From: Candidatus Kapaibacterium sp.
GTDB taxonomy: Bacteria; Bacteroidota; Ignavibacteria; Kapaibacteriales; UBA2268
Assembly (NCBI GenBank): GCA_937927515.1
Contig: CALBDO010000014.1
Coordinates: forward strand, 39,059 to 103,058
Direction: 5' to 3'
Length of the DNA stretch: 64,000 bases
Shown: piece after piece, positions 18,345 to 28,271 of the stretch
Numbering within the stretch: position 1 is the first letter of the stretch
Layout of the letters: the number at the start of each line of letters is the position of its first letter
The notes under the pieces: generated by a model
What the model saw: only the letters and a program-made list of their open reading frames with translations
What the model was told of the DNA's origin: nothing
The model's database searches: none
Translations under genes and position numbers: made by a program

Positions 18345-18374
18345 TTTGAGATTTTGTAAAAATTTTTATTTTTG
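18345..18374 (+). promoter_or_regulatory. Promoter of the lipoprotein-M4 peptidase pair
   Basis: TTTG (18345-18348), an 18-base spacer and TATTTTTG (18367-18374) match TTTG-N19-TAnnTTTG. Transcription would begin near 18380, which favours translation of the next gene from the ATG at 18399 rather than the earlier codons at 18372/18378. Confidence 0.55.
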
Positions 18375-18398
18375 CAAATGAGGATATCTTTAATTGAT

Positions 18399-18815
18399 AT
18401 GAAATTAGGTAATCTTTTACCTTCTTGGTTATTATTGATATTGCTTGCATGTATGTCCAAAAATTTTGTTTTTACTCGATTGCAGATTGTTCAAGGGGGT
18501 GGCTTTACTGGTATGTATTATGGTTACATTATTCAATCCGATGGCAAAGTTTTTAAATGTGAAGGAAAGGAAACTTGTGATAGCGTAAATATTTTTAAAA
18601 CCTTAACGCCCAAAGAAATTCGAGACTTGAATGAAATTATAGTCCAATATAAACTTCTCGAGCTCGATTATCAATCCCCTCATAATATCAGCCGAAAAAT
18701 GATTTTGAATTTCGGTTCTTCAACGAAGATTTTTATTTGGAATCCTTTTAGTAAGGATAGCATTGAAGAAAAGTTGTCTGAAATTTATGAAAAGATAGAA
18801 AGTTTTGTAAAATAA
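18399..18815 (+). CDS. Small predicted lipoprotein of unknown function
   Basis: No family recognised. From the ATG at 18399 the protein begins MKLGNLLPSWLLLILLAC, a lipoprotein signal peptide with the lipobox LLAC. The mature part is about 120 residues and hydrophilic, with paired cysteines (FKCEGKETC) and a C-terminal helix. The track start at 18372 (TTG) and the ATG at 18378 are possible alternatives, but the promoter fit places the transcript start there. It ends 15 bases before the M4 metalloprotease gene and is probably co-transcribed. A chaperone or inhibitor role toward the protease is conceivable but unsupported. Confidence 0.65.
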   Translation: MKLGNLLPSWLLLILLACMSKNFVFTRLQIVQGGGFTGMYYGYIIQSDGKVFKCEGKETCDSVNIFKTLTPKEIRDLNEIIVQYKLLELDYQSPHNISRKMILNFGSSTKIFIWNPFSKDSIEEKLSEIYEKIESFVK

Positions 18816-18830
18816 AATAGGAGAGTAGAA

Positions 18831-21800
18831 ATGGTAAGACTTGTTTCTAATTTATTTTCGCTCTTCGTTTGTTTGGCTATTTCTCTTTCTTTCGTCCACG
18901 CAGACGTTTTCGAGCAAATCGAGATGATTAAAAATGGTGCGATTAAACCTCAAAAGATAAAAGTAGACTTTGAAAAACTGAAGTTACTGAAAAACTATCT
19001 TCGCCCATCTGAAACAAACGTTGAAAACACGGTTTCCAATCCCACAGCGATAAAGCAAATGGAGTATAATACACAGAATTTATTTGAAAATCTTTATGTT
19101 TTTTCCGATGATTTTGATGTTTTATTCGACCCAAGTCTTGGCATTCCAAAATTTATAGCCCCCAGAAAACAGTCTGCCTTGGTAAATTCAAAATACAAAA
19201 ATTTTGCCCTTTCAAATATCTTGTTTACTTTTTTGAGACAAAACAAAGAGTACTTTCGATTGCAAGAACCAGAAAAATTTTTCCAGGAAGTGGAAGTTTC
19301 CAAAACAAAAGATTTGGATTTAGTTATACGTTACCAACAGGTTTACCAAAAGATTCCAATCTGGGGCAAAGAATTGATTGCATTATATAATAGTTTCGGT
19401 GAATTGAAGAATATTGTTTCCAACTATTTACCTTGCGAGAAATTCGATGTACCTATTGAACCCAAAGTCGATGCCAAATTAGCTATTGAAAAGTCGAATT
19501 CAGACCTTGCAAGCAAGGGAGTATTTTTCACTGACATTGGTGCTTTCAAAGACATTCTTCAAAAGAAGTATCCAACCTCAAAATTGTATATCTTGAAAGA
19601 AAGTGTAGATGAAAATCCCAGATTAGTTTGGATTGTGGAATTAATGCCTAATATTTACGAAGTATATAGGTATTTTGTTGATGCAATCACTGGTGAGATA
19701 ATACAATCTTATCGAGCCAATCCCTCTGATGGTATTGTTACAGGGACTGGTAAAGACTTGTTTAACCGAAATGTAAATATAAATGTAGTTCAAAAAGGAA
19801 ATAAGTTCTACTTAGTCGATGCCACTAAGCGGATGTTTAACAACAATTTAAATAATCCTAACGGAGTAATTGTCATATATACAAACAAATACCAAGACCT
19901 AACAAGGAATTCAATGCCAGAGATTGTTTCATCCAATTCTAGTTATTTTGACGATGCAGTTGCAGTCACTGCCCATAAATTTCTTGGTGCAATTTACGAC
20001 TATTACCTCCAAACGCATGGTAGAAATTCGATTGATGGAAATGGAAAGAATATTATTTGTGTTGTTCACGCTACAGAAAATTTTCAACCTATGCAAAATG
20101 CTTTTTGGAATGGGGAATTTATGGTTTTTGGGGACGGAGGAGGAATCTTTTACCCATTCACGAGAGCATTGGATGTGATTGCACACGAATTTACCCACGG
20201 TGTAGTTCAGTTTACAGTGGATTTAGAGTACAAATTTCAGTCTGGTGCCTTGCACGAAGCTTTTGCCGATTGGGGTGGCGCCATGCTCGACCGCGAGGAT
20301 TGGTATATTGGTGAAGATTTGGTATATCCGCAGTACTTCCCAAATGGCACGAGAAATATGCAAGACCCACATAATGGTGCCAGTTTTGGCGACCCAAATT
20401 GGCTGCCTGCTCATATGAACGAATATCAAGATATGACTTTGGATAGAGACAATGGTGGAGTACACATCAATGTAGGAATAATTAACAAGGTTACATATCT
20501 TATTGGAAATTCGCTTGGAAGAGATAAGCTTGAAAAAATTTATTATCGTGTCTTGGATAGAAGATATTTGGCCAAGCAGGCAAATTTTGTGGACTTTCGT
20601 TTTGCTTGCGAGCGAAGTGCAAAAGAACTTTTCGGTGACAACTCGCCAGAGCTTAGTGCCGTTAGAAATGCTTTCAGTTCTGTTGGTATAGGTTCTTCAG
20701 GTGGCTCGAGCCCTTCGCCAGAGCTTCCGCCTATCGTTGGTTTGAAATATGTCCTTGCTGTCGACCAACAAAACCACAATCTTTACCGTGCAGAGGAAAC
20801 TATAAATACACAAAATGACATTAAAAAAATTAGTAACTTCTCTCTGGATGTCTCTTCTGGCTCTACATACTCCGTTTTGTCCAGTGGTGCCTCTGCTATT
20901 TGTATCGACCAATCTAACATGCTCAGAGGACTAAACTTAATTACAGGTGAGGATACAATTTTGGTTGATGCTCCTATCTTTCGTTCAATTGCATTAGTCG
21001 AAGGGAAAAGACCAAAAATTGCTTTTACAACTATTGAATATCTTCCACAAATTTATATTTACGATGCAATTACCGACGATACCAAAGCAATAGATTTGTA
21101 TCAACCAAGCACAAGCCATACTGGGTACGGTGCGGAGCCATTGTTCGCTATTAATTTATCCTGGAATCCAAGTGGTACTTTATTGATTTATGATGTAATC
21201 AACGTTAGGGTGGATGCACAAGGCGATACTTCTTACTATGCAGAAATTAATGCGCTCGAACCAGAGAGTGGTGTTATCTACAGGCTACTACCGCCTCTTC
21301 CATATGGATTTCATGTAGCCTCTCCAAAATTTTCTCAAACAAACGACAACAAAATTGCATTTGTAGTCTACAATGAGAATGCTGGCATTGGTAGCATTAT
21401 TCTTGGTAATCTTTATGATGGTCGCACTTCCCAAATCGTTTCTACCTACTTGACTCTGGACCAACCAGCAACACCACACTTCTCTCCATCCGATAATGCT
21501 ATAGTTTTTCAAAATTTCAAACCTACAACTAGTCAATACATGGTCTACAAGCAATATCTTGGTCCTGATAAGTTTACCCCCTCTGGTCAACCCCAGTTAT
21601 TTTTAATCAACGCCGGTATTCCTCAATGGATTGCATTGGGGCAAAGGTCTTCTGTTTTGGATGTGAGTAGTGGTCGGGAGATTTTTCCAAATCCTTTTAC
21701 TGATAAGCTGATAATTAATCTTGAAAATCTTAATTTAAAGAACATTAAAGAGGTCAAAGTTTATAATATTCAATCTTTGCAGACGTTGAGTGTAAATTGG

Positions 21801-21920
21801 AAGCAGTCCGAAAAAATCATCACTTTACATTTCGACGATAACTTTCCAAATGGTTTTTACATCATAGAAATCTCCGATGGAGTTGTTAAAAAACATTTCA
21901 AAGCAATAAAGATTGAATAA
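18831..21920 (+). CDS. Secreted thermolysin-family (M4) metalloprotease with propeller and T9SS tail
   Basis: A 1029-residue exported zinc protease. A signal peptide ends near SLSFVHA. An FTP/PepSY-like propeptide fills roughly residues 30-290. The catalytic domain has VIAHEFTHGVVQFT (HExxH, about residue 451), the third zinc ligand in HEAFADWGGAM, and the substrate-binding histidine in DNGGVHINVGIINK. A Ser/Pro linker (GSSGGSSPSPELPP) leads to a region of about 300 residues resembling PD40/WD40-like blades. The end (FPNPFTDKLIIN ... GFYIIEISDG) is a type A T9SS sorting domain. It should be exported and cell-surface anchored or released. A clear ggag ribosome site precedes the ATG. Confidence 0.92.
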   Translation: MVRLVSNLFSLFVCLAISLSFVHADVFEQIEMIKNGAIKPQKIKVDFEKLKLLKNYLRPSETNVENTVSNPTAIKQMEYNTQNLFENLYVFSDDFDVLFDPSLGIPKFIAPRKQSALVNSKYKNFALSNILFTFLRQNKEYFRLQEPEKFFQEVEVSKTKDLDLVIRYQQVYQKIPIWGKELIALYNSFGELKNIVSNYLPCEKFDVPIEPKVDAKLAIEKSNSDLASKGVFFTDIGAFKDILQKKYPTSKLYILKESVDENPRLVWIVELMPNIYEVYRYFVDAITGEIIQSYRANPSDGIVTGTGKDLFNRNVNINVVQKGNKFYLVDATKRMFNNNLNNPNGVIVIYTNKYQDLTRNSMPEIVSSNSSYFDDAVAVTAHKFLGAIYDYYLQTHGRNSIDGNGKNIICVVHATENFQPMQNAFWNGEFMVFGDGGGIFYPFTRALDVIAHEFTHGVVQFTVDLEYKFQSGALHEAFADWGGAMLDREDWYIGEDLVYPQYFPNGTRNMQDPHNGASFGDPNWLPAHMNEYQDMTLDRDNGGVHINVGIINKVTYLIGNSLGRDKLEKIYYRVLDRRYLAKQANFVDFRFACERSAKELFGDNSPELSAVRNAFSSVGIGSSGGSSPSPELPPIVGLKYVLAVDQQNHNLYRAEETINTQNDIKKISNFSLDVSSGSTYSVLSSGASAICIDQSNMLRGLNLITGEDTILVDAPIFRSIALVEGKRPKIAFTTIEYLPQIYIYDAITDDTKAIDLYQPSTSHTGYGAEPLFAINLSWNPSGTLLIYDVINVRVDAQGDTSYYAEINALEPESGVIYRLLPPLPYGFHVASPKFSQTNDNKIAFVVYNENAGIGSIILGNLYDGRTSQIVSTYLTLDQPATPHFSPSDNAIVFQNFKPTTSQYMVYKQYLGPDKFTPSGQPQLFLINAGIPQWIALGQRSSVLDVSSGREIFPNPFTDKLIINLENLNLKNIKEVKVYNIQSLQTLSVNWKQSEKIITLHFDDNFPNGFYIIEISDGVVKKHFKAIKIE

Positions 21921-21972
21921 CTCTGAAAAACATTCGATAGGATTGTAATTCTCTATTAAAATCACTTTAGTA

Positions 21973-21992
21973 TTGATTGTTAAACAATCGAA
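21973..21992. terminator. Weak hairpin between convergent genes
   Basis: TTGATTGT-TAA-ACAATCGAA can form a short A/T-rich stem (about 8 pairs with one wobble) in the 102-base gap between the M4 protease gene (+) and the MmuM-MetF gene (-). It may be a bidirectional terminator, but stability is low. Confidence 0.3.
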
Positions 21993-22022
21993 TTAATTTT
22001 GAAAAGGTTTTTAAAACTTTAG

Positions 22023-23861
22023 TCAAAAGGGTATATCTTCGAGTGTTTTCATAACAGCATCGACTCTACCAAAAGGAGCAGAAATCTGGACACCCTGGAC
22101 AAGATGACCAATCTCGAGTAAGGTTTCTTTTGCAATTGTTATTCCTTCCTCGATGCTCTTCTCTTTCGAATCTGCGACCCTTCGCATTCTCTCGATTACA
22201 GAATCGGGAACAACAACACCGGGGACTTCATTTTTCATAAATTCCGCATTGCGAAGAGAAGTAAGAGGCCATATGCCAACGATGACCGGCAAACGGTAGT
22301 GTTCTATCAATTTAAGAAACTTTTTAAATCCAGAAACGTCGAATATAGGCTGGGTAACGATAAATTCAGCTCCAGCATCGACTTTCCAGTACAACCTTCG
22401 TAGCTCTTCTTCCAAGTTGAAAGCTAATGGATTCACTCCGACACCGATGAAAAACCCCGTTGGCTCGCCAATTGGATAACCAGCTATATCCAGACCATTA
22501 TTCAATCGATTCAAGATATTAACTAAGCCAATTGAATCAACATCAAAAACTCCCGTCGCATCGGGATATGTTCCGAGTTTTGGTGGGTCGCCAGTAATTG
22601 CAAGAATGTTTTTGATTCCAAGTGCATATGCTCCAAGTAAATCCGATTGAATGCCTATGACATTACGGTCCCTACAGACAAAATGTAGAACAGTTTCTAT
22701 CCCAACTTCTCGCTGAATTTGAATTGCAAGAGCAAGCGCACTCATACGAGCACTGGCTCGGGGGCCATCGGGTATGTTTATCACGTCGATACCGTTATAA
22801 AACAATTCACGTGCAGAATTAATTTGTTTGCTCGCATCGACACCTCTTGGGGATAAAAGTTCTACAAACTTCACAAATTTTCCAGAACAAAGTCTTCGAG
22901 CAAGTCGAGATTTATCTTTCTTCGGTATTGGTTGTACTCTGTGTTCCTCTTTGATGATAACTCTTTCGACTCTATCTAATGTTATCTTTGGCTGCAAAGC
23001 TTTTATTGCAATCGACATCTTCTTGATATGTTCTGGAGTTGTACCGCAGCAACCACCAATGATATTTGCACCAGATTTAACGAAAAGTTTAGCGTATTCA
23101 GCAAAATACTCTGGAGAAGCGAGATAAATATTTCTACCATCCACATTTTTGGGTTTACCAGCGTTGGGCATAATCGATATAGGCATAGAAGTCAAAGGTC
23201 TAACAGTTTCAAGCCAATTTAGCATAACTTGTGGACCAACGGTGCAATTAATACCTACAACGTCGGCCCCGGTTCTTTCTAAATCAGAGATTGTTGTTTC
23301 TGGGTTTGTGCCGGTTAGGGTATTTGCATCTTCGTCTATTGTAATTTGTGCTATTATTGGCAAGTCAGTAAGTTTTCGAGCAGAGGCAACAGCCTGCCTC
23401 AGTTCATCAATATTAATGAATGTTTCAAAAATTAGAATATCTACACCAGCGTCCAACATTGGTTTGATTATTTCTGCAAAGAATTCCCTAGCTTCCTCTC
23501 GAGAAATTGGACCGAGTGGTTCAATTTGTACCCCCAGTGGGCCAATCGAGCCGGCAACATAAACATCACTACCAGCGACTTCCTTTGCAATTTTTGTTCC
23601 AGAGTAAACTATCTCGTATAGTTTTTCCTGAAGATTAAATCTTTTCAATTTGAATCTATTAGCCCCGAAAGTGTTTGTTTCGATAACTTCGGCTCCAGAA
23701 TTAATATATTCATTGTGTATTTGTTTCACAAGTTCTGGGGCTGTAATATTTGTTTCCTCAAAGCATCTATTGATGTAAATTCCTCTTCGATAGAGTTCGG
23801 TGCCCATTCCACCATCAAAAAGAACGACTTTTCTCTTAATTAAATCCAAGAAACTTTCCAT
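22023..23861 (-). CDS. Bifunctional homocysteine S-methyltransferase / 5,10-methylenetetrahydrofolate reductase
   Basis: A 612-residue fusion. Residues 1 to about 290 are a homocysteine methyltransferase barrel (LFDGGMGTELYRRG, VIETNTFGANR, zinc-binding GGCCGTTPEH). Residues from about 325 are a MetF-type flavoprotein (FVELLSPRG, NILAITGDPPKLG, EFIVTQPIFD). The pattern resembles B. subtilis YitJ-like proteins. It would generate 5-methyl-THF and methylate homocysteine, but no cobalamin-binding domain is attached, so a separate B12 protein would be needed. Monocistronic by spacing (120 bases to the next gene on the same strand). No SAM riboswitch was recognised upstream. Confidence 0.9.
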   Translation of the reverse strand: MESFLDLIKRKVVLFDGGMGTELYRRGIYINRCFEETNITAPELVKQIHNEYINSGAEVIETNTFGANRFKLKRFNLQEKLYEIVYSGTKIAKEVAGSDVYVAGSIGPLGVQIEPLGPISREEAREFFAEIIKPMLDAGVDILIFETFINIDELRQAVASARKLTDLPIIAQITIDEDANTLTGTNPETTISDLERTGADVVGINCTVGPQVMLNWLETVRPLTSMPISIMPNAGKPKNVDGRNIYLASPEYFAEYAKLFVKSGANIIGGCCGTTPEHIKKMSIAIKALQPKITLDRVERVIIKEEHRVQPIPKKDKSRLARRLCSGKFVKFVELLSPRGVDASKQINSARELFYNGIDVINIPDGPRASARMSALALAIQIQREVGIETVLHFVCRDRNVIGIQSDLLGAYALGIKNILAITGDPPKLGTYPDATGVFDVDSIGLVNILNRLNNGLDIAGYPIGEPTGFFIGVGVNPLAFNLEEELRRLYWKVDAGAEFIVTQPIFDVSGFKKFLKLIEHYRLPVIVGIWPLTSLRNAEFMKNEVPGVVVPDSVIERMRRVADSKEKSIEEGITIAKETLLEIGHLVQGVQISAPFGRVDAVMKTLEDIPF

Positions 23862-23981
23862 CTGTATTGAATAACACTTATCTGATAAAAAATTTAATTA
23901 AATCAATTTGATGGATTTCAAACTTTTGAAATTAAAGTTATAGTAAAAATTAATCTCGATGAAATATTTGAGTTAAACAAA

Positions 23982-25634
23982 TCACAATTTTTGAAATGGA
24001 ATTACTTTATTACTGAAACGCAAGAAGTATAAACCCTTTGGAAGTTCTTTGGTTTCGAAAACGCTTTTGTTGATTAGTTTAATCTCTCTAATTTTTTCAC
24101 CAAGATAATTTAGAACATCGCATTTAATTGGTGTAATTTGTTTGTCTATTTCAATAATTATAAAATTTTCGCAAGGATTTGGATAGATAATAATTTCACT
24201 ATCTGGAGTACAACATTTCTCGACTTCGGATGGTATAATTGGGTTTAGTTTAGACAAAAATATGTTTGAATGACCATAATTGTAAATGCTTTTTTTATTG
24301 AAAAAAATTTCCCGAGAATTGAAATTCCCTGTCTGGAATATGTTCCCAAAATTATCGTTAGCTATAGAGAGGCTTTGGTCTTCGCCCTTGCCACCAGCGG
24401 TTTTACCCCAGATAGCATTAAGTTCTGCGTCGAATTTTGCAGTGAAGATGTCCGAGTAGTTATCGGAAGTAGAATTTAAAAGAGTGATATTATCCAAAAC
24501 CAAAGACGGGCTTGCGAAGTAGCCCCCGATGTAGATGTTACCGTTTTTATCTGCTACGATTTTCTTGGCGTATTCATCTGCATAACTTCCAAATGAGCGG
24601 AGCTTCAAGATGTTTCCATCAACGTCAATCTTTGCAAGGTAAAAATCATAACTTCCGGAATTAGCCAATTCTATCCCACCAAATTTTAAATTGCTACTTT
24701 GAAATTCGCCAGTTATATAGATGTTGTTGCCAGTACCAAAAGTCATCGAAGCAGGATATTCTTTATCTTCGCCGCTTATTTTAATTTGCCAGAGGTACCT
24801 GTTGTTGTAAGGGTCATATTTTACGAGAAAAATATCTGAATATCCTTTATTTAGCATTGTATCTTGAAAAACAAGGAAATTGCTATTAAAGGTACCATAG
24901 ATGTAGACCATACCTTCTTTATCGACCAAAACATCGTTTACTCTATCGTTTCCAACTCTTCCGATAGCTTTTGCCCAAATAGTTTTTCCATTTGGGGAGA
25001 TTTTTGCCAGGAAGCCATCGTCCATTCCCTTGATGGAAGTATTGTAATTAAAATTTCTCAGAACAATGGTATCCAATATTAGGGAGTCGCCAGAGAAGTC
25101 TCCACAGATGAAAATATTGCTACTGTCGTCGACAAATATGTTATAGATTTGTTCGTAATTGTTCCCTTCAAAAGATTTTACGCCAACCACGTTACCATCG
25201 TTAAGATTTAATGTGGTAATAAAAATGTCGGAGCCAAGAGTGGAGTTTAAGTTGAAATTGCCAAATTTTGCTGGCTTACTTTCGAAAGAACCACCAACGA
25301 GTAGGAAGTTTCCATATAAAGCCAAGCAAGTTGCTCGGTCGTTTTCGACACCGCCAAAACTTTGTGCCCAAATGCAAGTGCCGTTGTTATCGAACTTTGC
25401 AACGAAAATATCTTCACCGCCATAGTTGTTTATCTTTACGTTTCCAAACGAAATGGTACTACTCTGGAAATATCCAGCAATGTAAACATTTCCGGAATTA
25501 TCGACGACAACAGCATTTGAGTAGTCGAACGAATCGTATCCTTTGCCTCCAATAGCCCATTCCCATTCTTGAGCAAAAATTTGGATGAAGCTAAAAGAAA
25601 AGATTAAAAGAGTTCGAATAATTATTGTTTTCAT
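23982..25634 (-). CDS. Secreted SBBP-repeat protein with T9SS sorting domain
   Basis: An exported protein of about 550 residues. It has a signal peptide (IIIRTLLIFSFSFIQIFAQ) and then about eight repeats of the SBBP/beta-propeller kind, such as VVVDNSGNVYIAGYFQSS followed by DIFVAKFDNNGTCIWAQSFGG. A T9SS sorting tail closes it (IIIYPNPCENFIIIEID ... LPKGLYFLRFSN). The track start at 25643 is a GTG inside glgP. The ATG at 25634, with AGGTGA five bases upstream, is preferred and lies one base after the glgP stop. Function unknown: such proteins are surface or secreted beta-propellers. Linkage to glgP may be only positional. Confidence 0.85.
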   Translation of the reverse strand: MKTIIIRTLLIFSFSFIQIFAQEWEWAIGGKGYDSFDYSNAVVVDNSGNVYIAGYFQSSTISFGNVKINNYGGEDIFVAKFDNNGTCIWAQSFGGVENDRATCLALYGNFLLVGGSFESKPAKFGNFNLNSTLGSDIFITTLNLNDGNVVGVKSFEGNNYEQIYNIFVDDSSNIFICGDFSGDSLILDTIVLRNFNYNTSIKGMDDGFLAKISPNGKTIWAKAIGRVGNDRVNDVLVDKEGMVYIYGTFNSNFLVFQDTMLNKGYSDIFLVKYDPYNNRYLWQIKISGEDKEYPASMTFGTGNNIYITGEFQSSNLKFGGIELANSGSYDFYLAKIDVDGNILKLRSFGSYADEYAKKIVADKNGNIYIGGYFASPSLVLDNITLLNSTSDNYSDIFTAKFDAELNAIWGKTAGGKGEDQSLSIANDNFGNIFQTGNFNSREIFFNKKSIYNYGHSNIFLSKLNPIIPSEVEKCCTPDSEIIIYPNPCENFIIIEIDKQITPIKCDVLNYLGEKIREIKLINKSVFETKELPKGLYFLRFSNKVIPFQKL

Positions 25635-25635
25635 T

Positions 25636-28203
25636 TTATTCACCTATTTTACCATTTGCCCATAAGCAAAATAAATCTTGTGGATTTACAAGCAAGGGAT
25701 GATTTGGCATTACCCTAACAGTAAAGCCTTGTTTTCCCGTTCCAGAGCAAAAGTAGCTTCCCCCGTAATTAAAGATTTCTCCGTCGTTACCCAATAGAGA
25801 GAGTTCTTCCCAACCTGTATTAAACATTTCACCGTGAGGATTGAGTGAACCAAAATAGACGTGTACAACTACATCTTCGGGTTTTAATTTACCAAGCTTG
25901 ATTTTGGCGTAGACCCTCACTGGCTTGCCAACATAGAATTCTTCTTCCTCTTTGAAAGAGACATCGATAATTTGAACATTTTTCCATTCAGAGCGAATAA
26001 AATCTTTCCATTCTTTCAGCTCCTTTGCAGTTTTTGCATTGTTTTCGGTAAGCTTGTAATAATTTTGGAGGGCTGGAATGTAGAAACGTACAGTATAATC
26101 CTTAAGCATTCTTGAACAGGAAAATTGCCCAGCAACGGTTTTTATTGAATTTCGCATCAGCTCGACCCATTTTTCTGGAATTCTACTAATTTTGGAACGT
26201 TCGTAAAACAGAGGTACCACCTCTTGTTCGAGAATATCGTAAAGCGAGTTCGATTCAATAATTTCTTGCTCTTCCCAATTTGAATACTCTTCGCCATGAC
26301 CAATTGCAAAACCGTTTGAACCATTGAACGCTTCGTCCCACCAACCATCGAGGATACTCAGATTAATGGTACCGTTCAATGCAGCTTTCATTCCGCTTGT
26401 TCCACATGCTTCCAAAGGTCGAATAGGTGTATTCAACCAAACATCACATCCTTTTATCATTAATCTCGATATCACCATGTCGTAGTCTTCCAGAAATACA
26501 ACGTGTCTTTCTAAATTATGCTCTCGAACTTTATGGATAATGGTTTGTATCATTTCCTTTCCTTGTGTATCTTGGGGATGTGCCTTCCCAGCTATTATTA
26601 ATTGAACCGGTTTTTCCGAGTTTGTCAAAATTGATTTTAGTCTTTGCATGTCGCGAAACAATAATGTTGCTCTTTTGTACGGGGCAAATCTCCTAGCAAA
26701 TCCAATTGTCAAGGCATCAGGATTGAGGTAATCATTGATTTTATTGAGTTGTTCAGGAGAAAGAAATCCTTTTTGCCTTTGTTTCAAGTAATTTCGGGCA
26801 AAAAGGATAAGGCGTACCTTTCTTCGTTGCTTTTCTCGCCAAAGCTCGTCGGAGGAGATCATTTCAATTTTATCCCAAAGTTCTTGGTCGTCGGGTTCGA
26901 TTCTCCACCTCGGTGTCATATATCTGTCGTAAAGTTCGGCGAACTCTCTTGCGACCCAGGTCATTGTGTGTATACCGTTGGTTATGTGTGTTATGGGTAT
27001 CTCTTCTTCGGGAATTTCTTTCCATAATGGTGCCCACATCTTGCGAGCTACTTTTCCGTGGAGACGACTCACAGCATTGCGATAGCTTGATAACTTTAAC
27101 CCAAGGACAGTCATTGAAAAGCCCTCTGTGGAATTATAGGGATTTATTTGACCAAGTGACAAAAGTTCTTCAATCGAAATATTCAGCTCTTTCACATAAT
27201 CGGAAAAATATTTTCTTACAAGTTCTTGGTCGAAGACTTCGTTTCCTGCTGGTACTGGGGTATGCGTTGTAAATACTGAAGAGCCAATCACAATCTGCTT
27301 TGCAGAACGAAAATCTATATTGTACTTTTTCATTAATTGATGAATTCTCTCTAAAAGGGAGAAAGCAGCGTGACCCTCGTTTATATGAAGCACCTCGGGT
27401 TCTATACCAATCGACTTTAGAGCTCTTATACCACCAATACCAAGTATTATCTCCTGCTGAATACGGGTCTCTCTTGTTCCGCCATATAGTTGGTCTGTGA
27501 TATCTCTGTAAGTTGGATTGGTATTCAGTTCGATGTTTGTATCGAGCAAATATAGGTTTACTTTTCCAATAACCATCCTCCAAACTTGAGCATAAACCTT
27601 ACCCTCGGGGAAATCTAAATCAATAATCAATGGGTCTCCATTTTTGTCCCTTTGCACAAGCAAAGGCATCGAATAGAAGTCGTTTGGAATATACAATTCA
27701 TTTTGCCATCCACTTTGAGTTAGCTTCTGACGAAAATATCCTTGCTGGTAAAGTAAACCAATCCCTACTAACGGAATGTTGAGGTCGCTTGCTGTTTTCA
27801 GATGGTCACCCGATAGTATTCCTAAGCCTCCAGAATAATTAGGAAAACTTTCGTTTATTCCATATTCAGGGCTTAAGTATGCTACTGTTCCTATCTTATC
27901 AACGTTGAGGGTATCGTACCAACCCTCGGATTCCAAATACCTTGTGAAGCTTTCGTAGACGGAGTCTAAAAAAGCAACAAAATCTTTCTGAGACGCCAAC
28001 TCCTCGAGTTCTCCTTGCGATAAACGGTTAATCAAAAGAATAGGGTTGTGATTAACCTCGTCCCAATATCTGTTGTTGACTCTAATAAATAACTCCTTTG
28101 CGTCGTAATTCCAACACCACCAATAGTTGTAAGCAAGCTCTTTAAGTTTGGCTAATCTTTGTGGAAGCTTTGCAGTTACGATAAAAGTTTTAACGGGCTT
28201 CAT
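25636..28203 (-). CDS. glgP: Alpha-glucan (glycogen/maltodextrin) phosphorylase
   Basis: An 855-residue GT35 phosphorylase releasing glucose 1-phosphate from glycogen or maltodextrins. The N terminus has the DUF3417-like stretch LKELAYNYWWCWNYDAKELF, typical of the bacterial/thermophile-type glgP. Active-site elements include NEGHAAF, FTTHTPVPAGNE and GFARRFAPYKRA. The PLP lysine lies in EACGTSGMKAALNG followed by DGWWDEA. A beta-rich C-terminal domain of about 100 residues follows the catalytic part. It functions with glycogen synthase (32961) in reserve metabolism. Confidence 0.94.
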   Translation of the reverse strand: MKPVKTFIVTAKLPQRLAKLKELAYNYWWCWNYDAKELFIRVNNRYWDEVNHNPILLINRLSQGELEELASQKDFVAFLDSVYESFTRYLESEGWYDTLNVDKIGTVAYLSPEYGINESFPNYSGGLGILSGDHLKTASDLNIPLVGIGLLYQQGYFRQKLTQSGWQNELYIPNDFYSMPLLVQRDKNGDPLIIDLDFPEGKVYAQVWRMVIGKVNLYLLDTNIELNTNPTYRDITDQLYGGTRETRIQQEIILGIGGIRALKSIGIEPEVLHINEGHAAFSLLERIHQLMKKYNIDFRSAKQIVIGSSVFTTHTPVPAGNEVFDQELVRKYFSDYVKELNISIEELLSLGQINPYNSTEGFSMTVLGLKLSSYRNAVSRLHGKVARKMWAPLWKEIPEEEIPITHITNGIHTMTWVAREFAELYDRYMTPRWRIEPDDQELWDKIEMISSDELWREKQRRKVRLILFARNYLKQRQKGFLSPEQLNKINDYLNPDALTIGFARRFAPYKRATLLFRDMQRLKSILTNSEKPVQLIIAGKAHPQDTQGKEMIQTIIHKVREHNLERHVVFLEDYDMVISRLMIKGCDVWLNTPIRPLEACGTSGMKAALNGTINLSILDGWWDEAFNGSNGFAIGHGEEYSNWEEQEIIESNSLYDILEQEVVPLFYERSKISRIPEKWVELMRNSIKTVAGQFSCSRMLKDYTVRFYIPALQNYYKLTENNAKTAKELKEWKDFIRSEWKNVQIIDVSFKEEEEFYVGKPVRVYAKIKLGKLKPEDVVVHVYFGSLNPHGEMFNTGWEELSLLGNDGEIFNYGGSYFCSGTGKQGFTVRVMPNHPLLVNPQDLFCLWANGKIGE

Positions 28204-28271
28204 TCCTATTTAAATCTTTAAAAAGTTTTAAATTAATATTTTTATTTGATTTTAAAAAAAAATTTTTTACA

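Noticed and set aside
23982-25634. Internal repeats of the SBBP protein as a CRISPR-like or tandem DNA array
   Set aside because: The repetition is at protein level (degenerate propeller blades). No conserved DNA repeat-spacer pattern is seen.
26893-26910. GGGTTCGATTCTCCACC resembles a tRNA T-arm
   Set aside because: It lies inside glgP in a conserved coding frame, and no acceptor, D or anticodon stems surround it.
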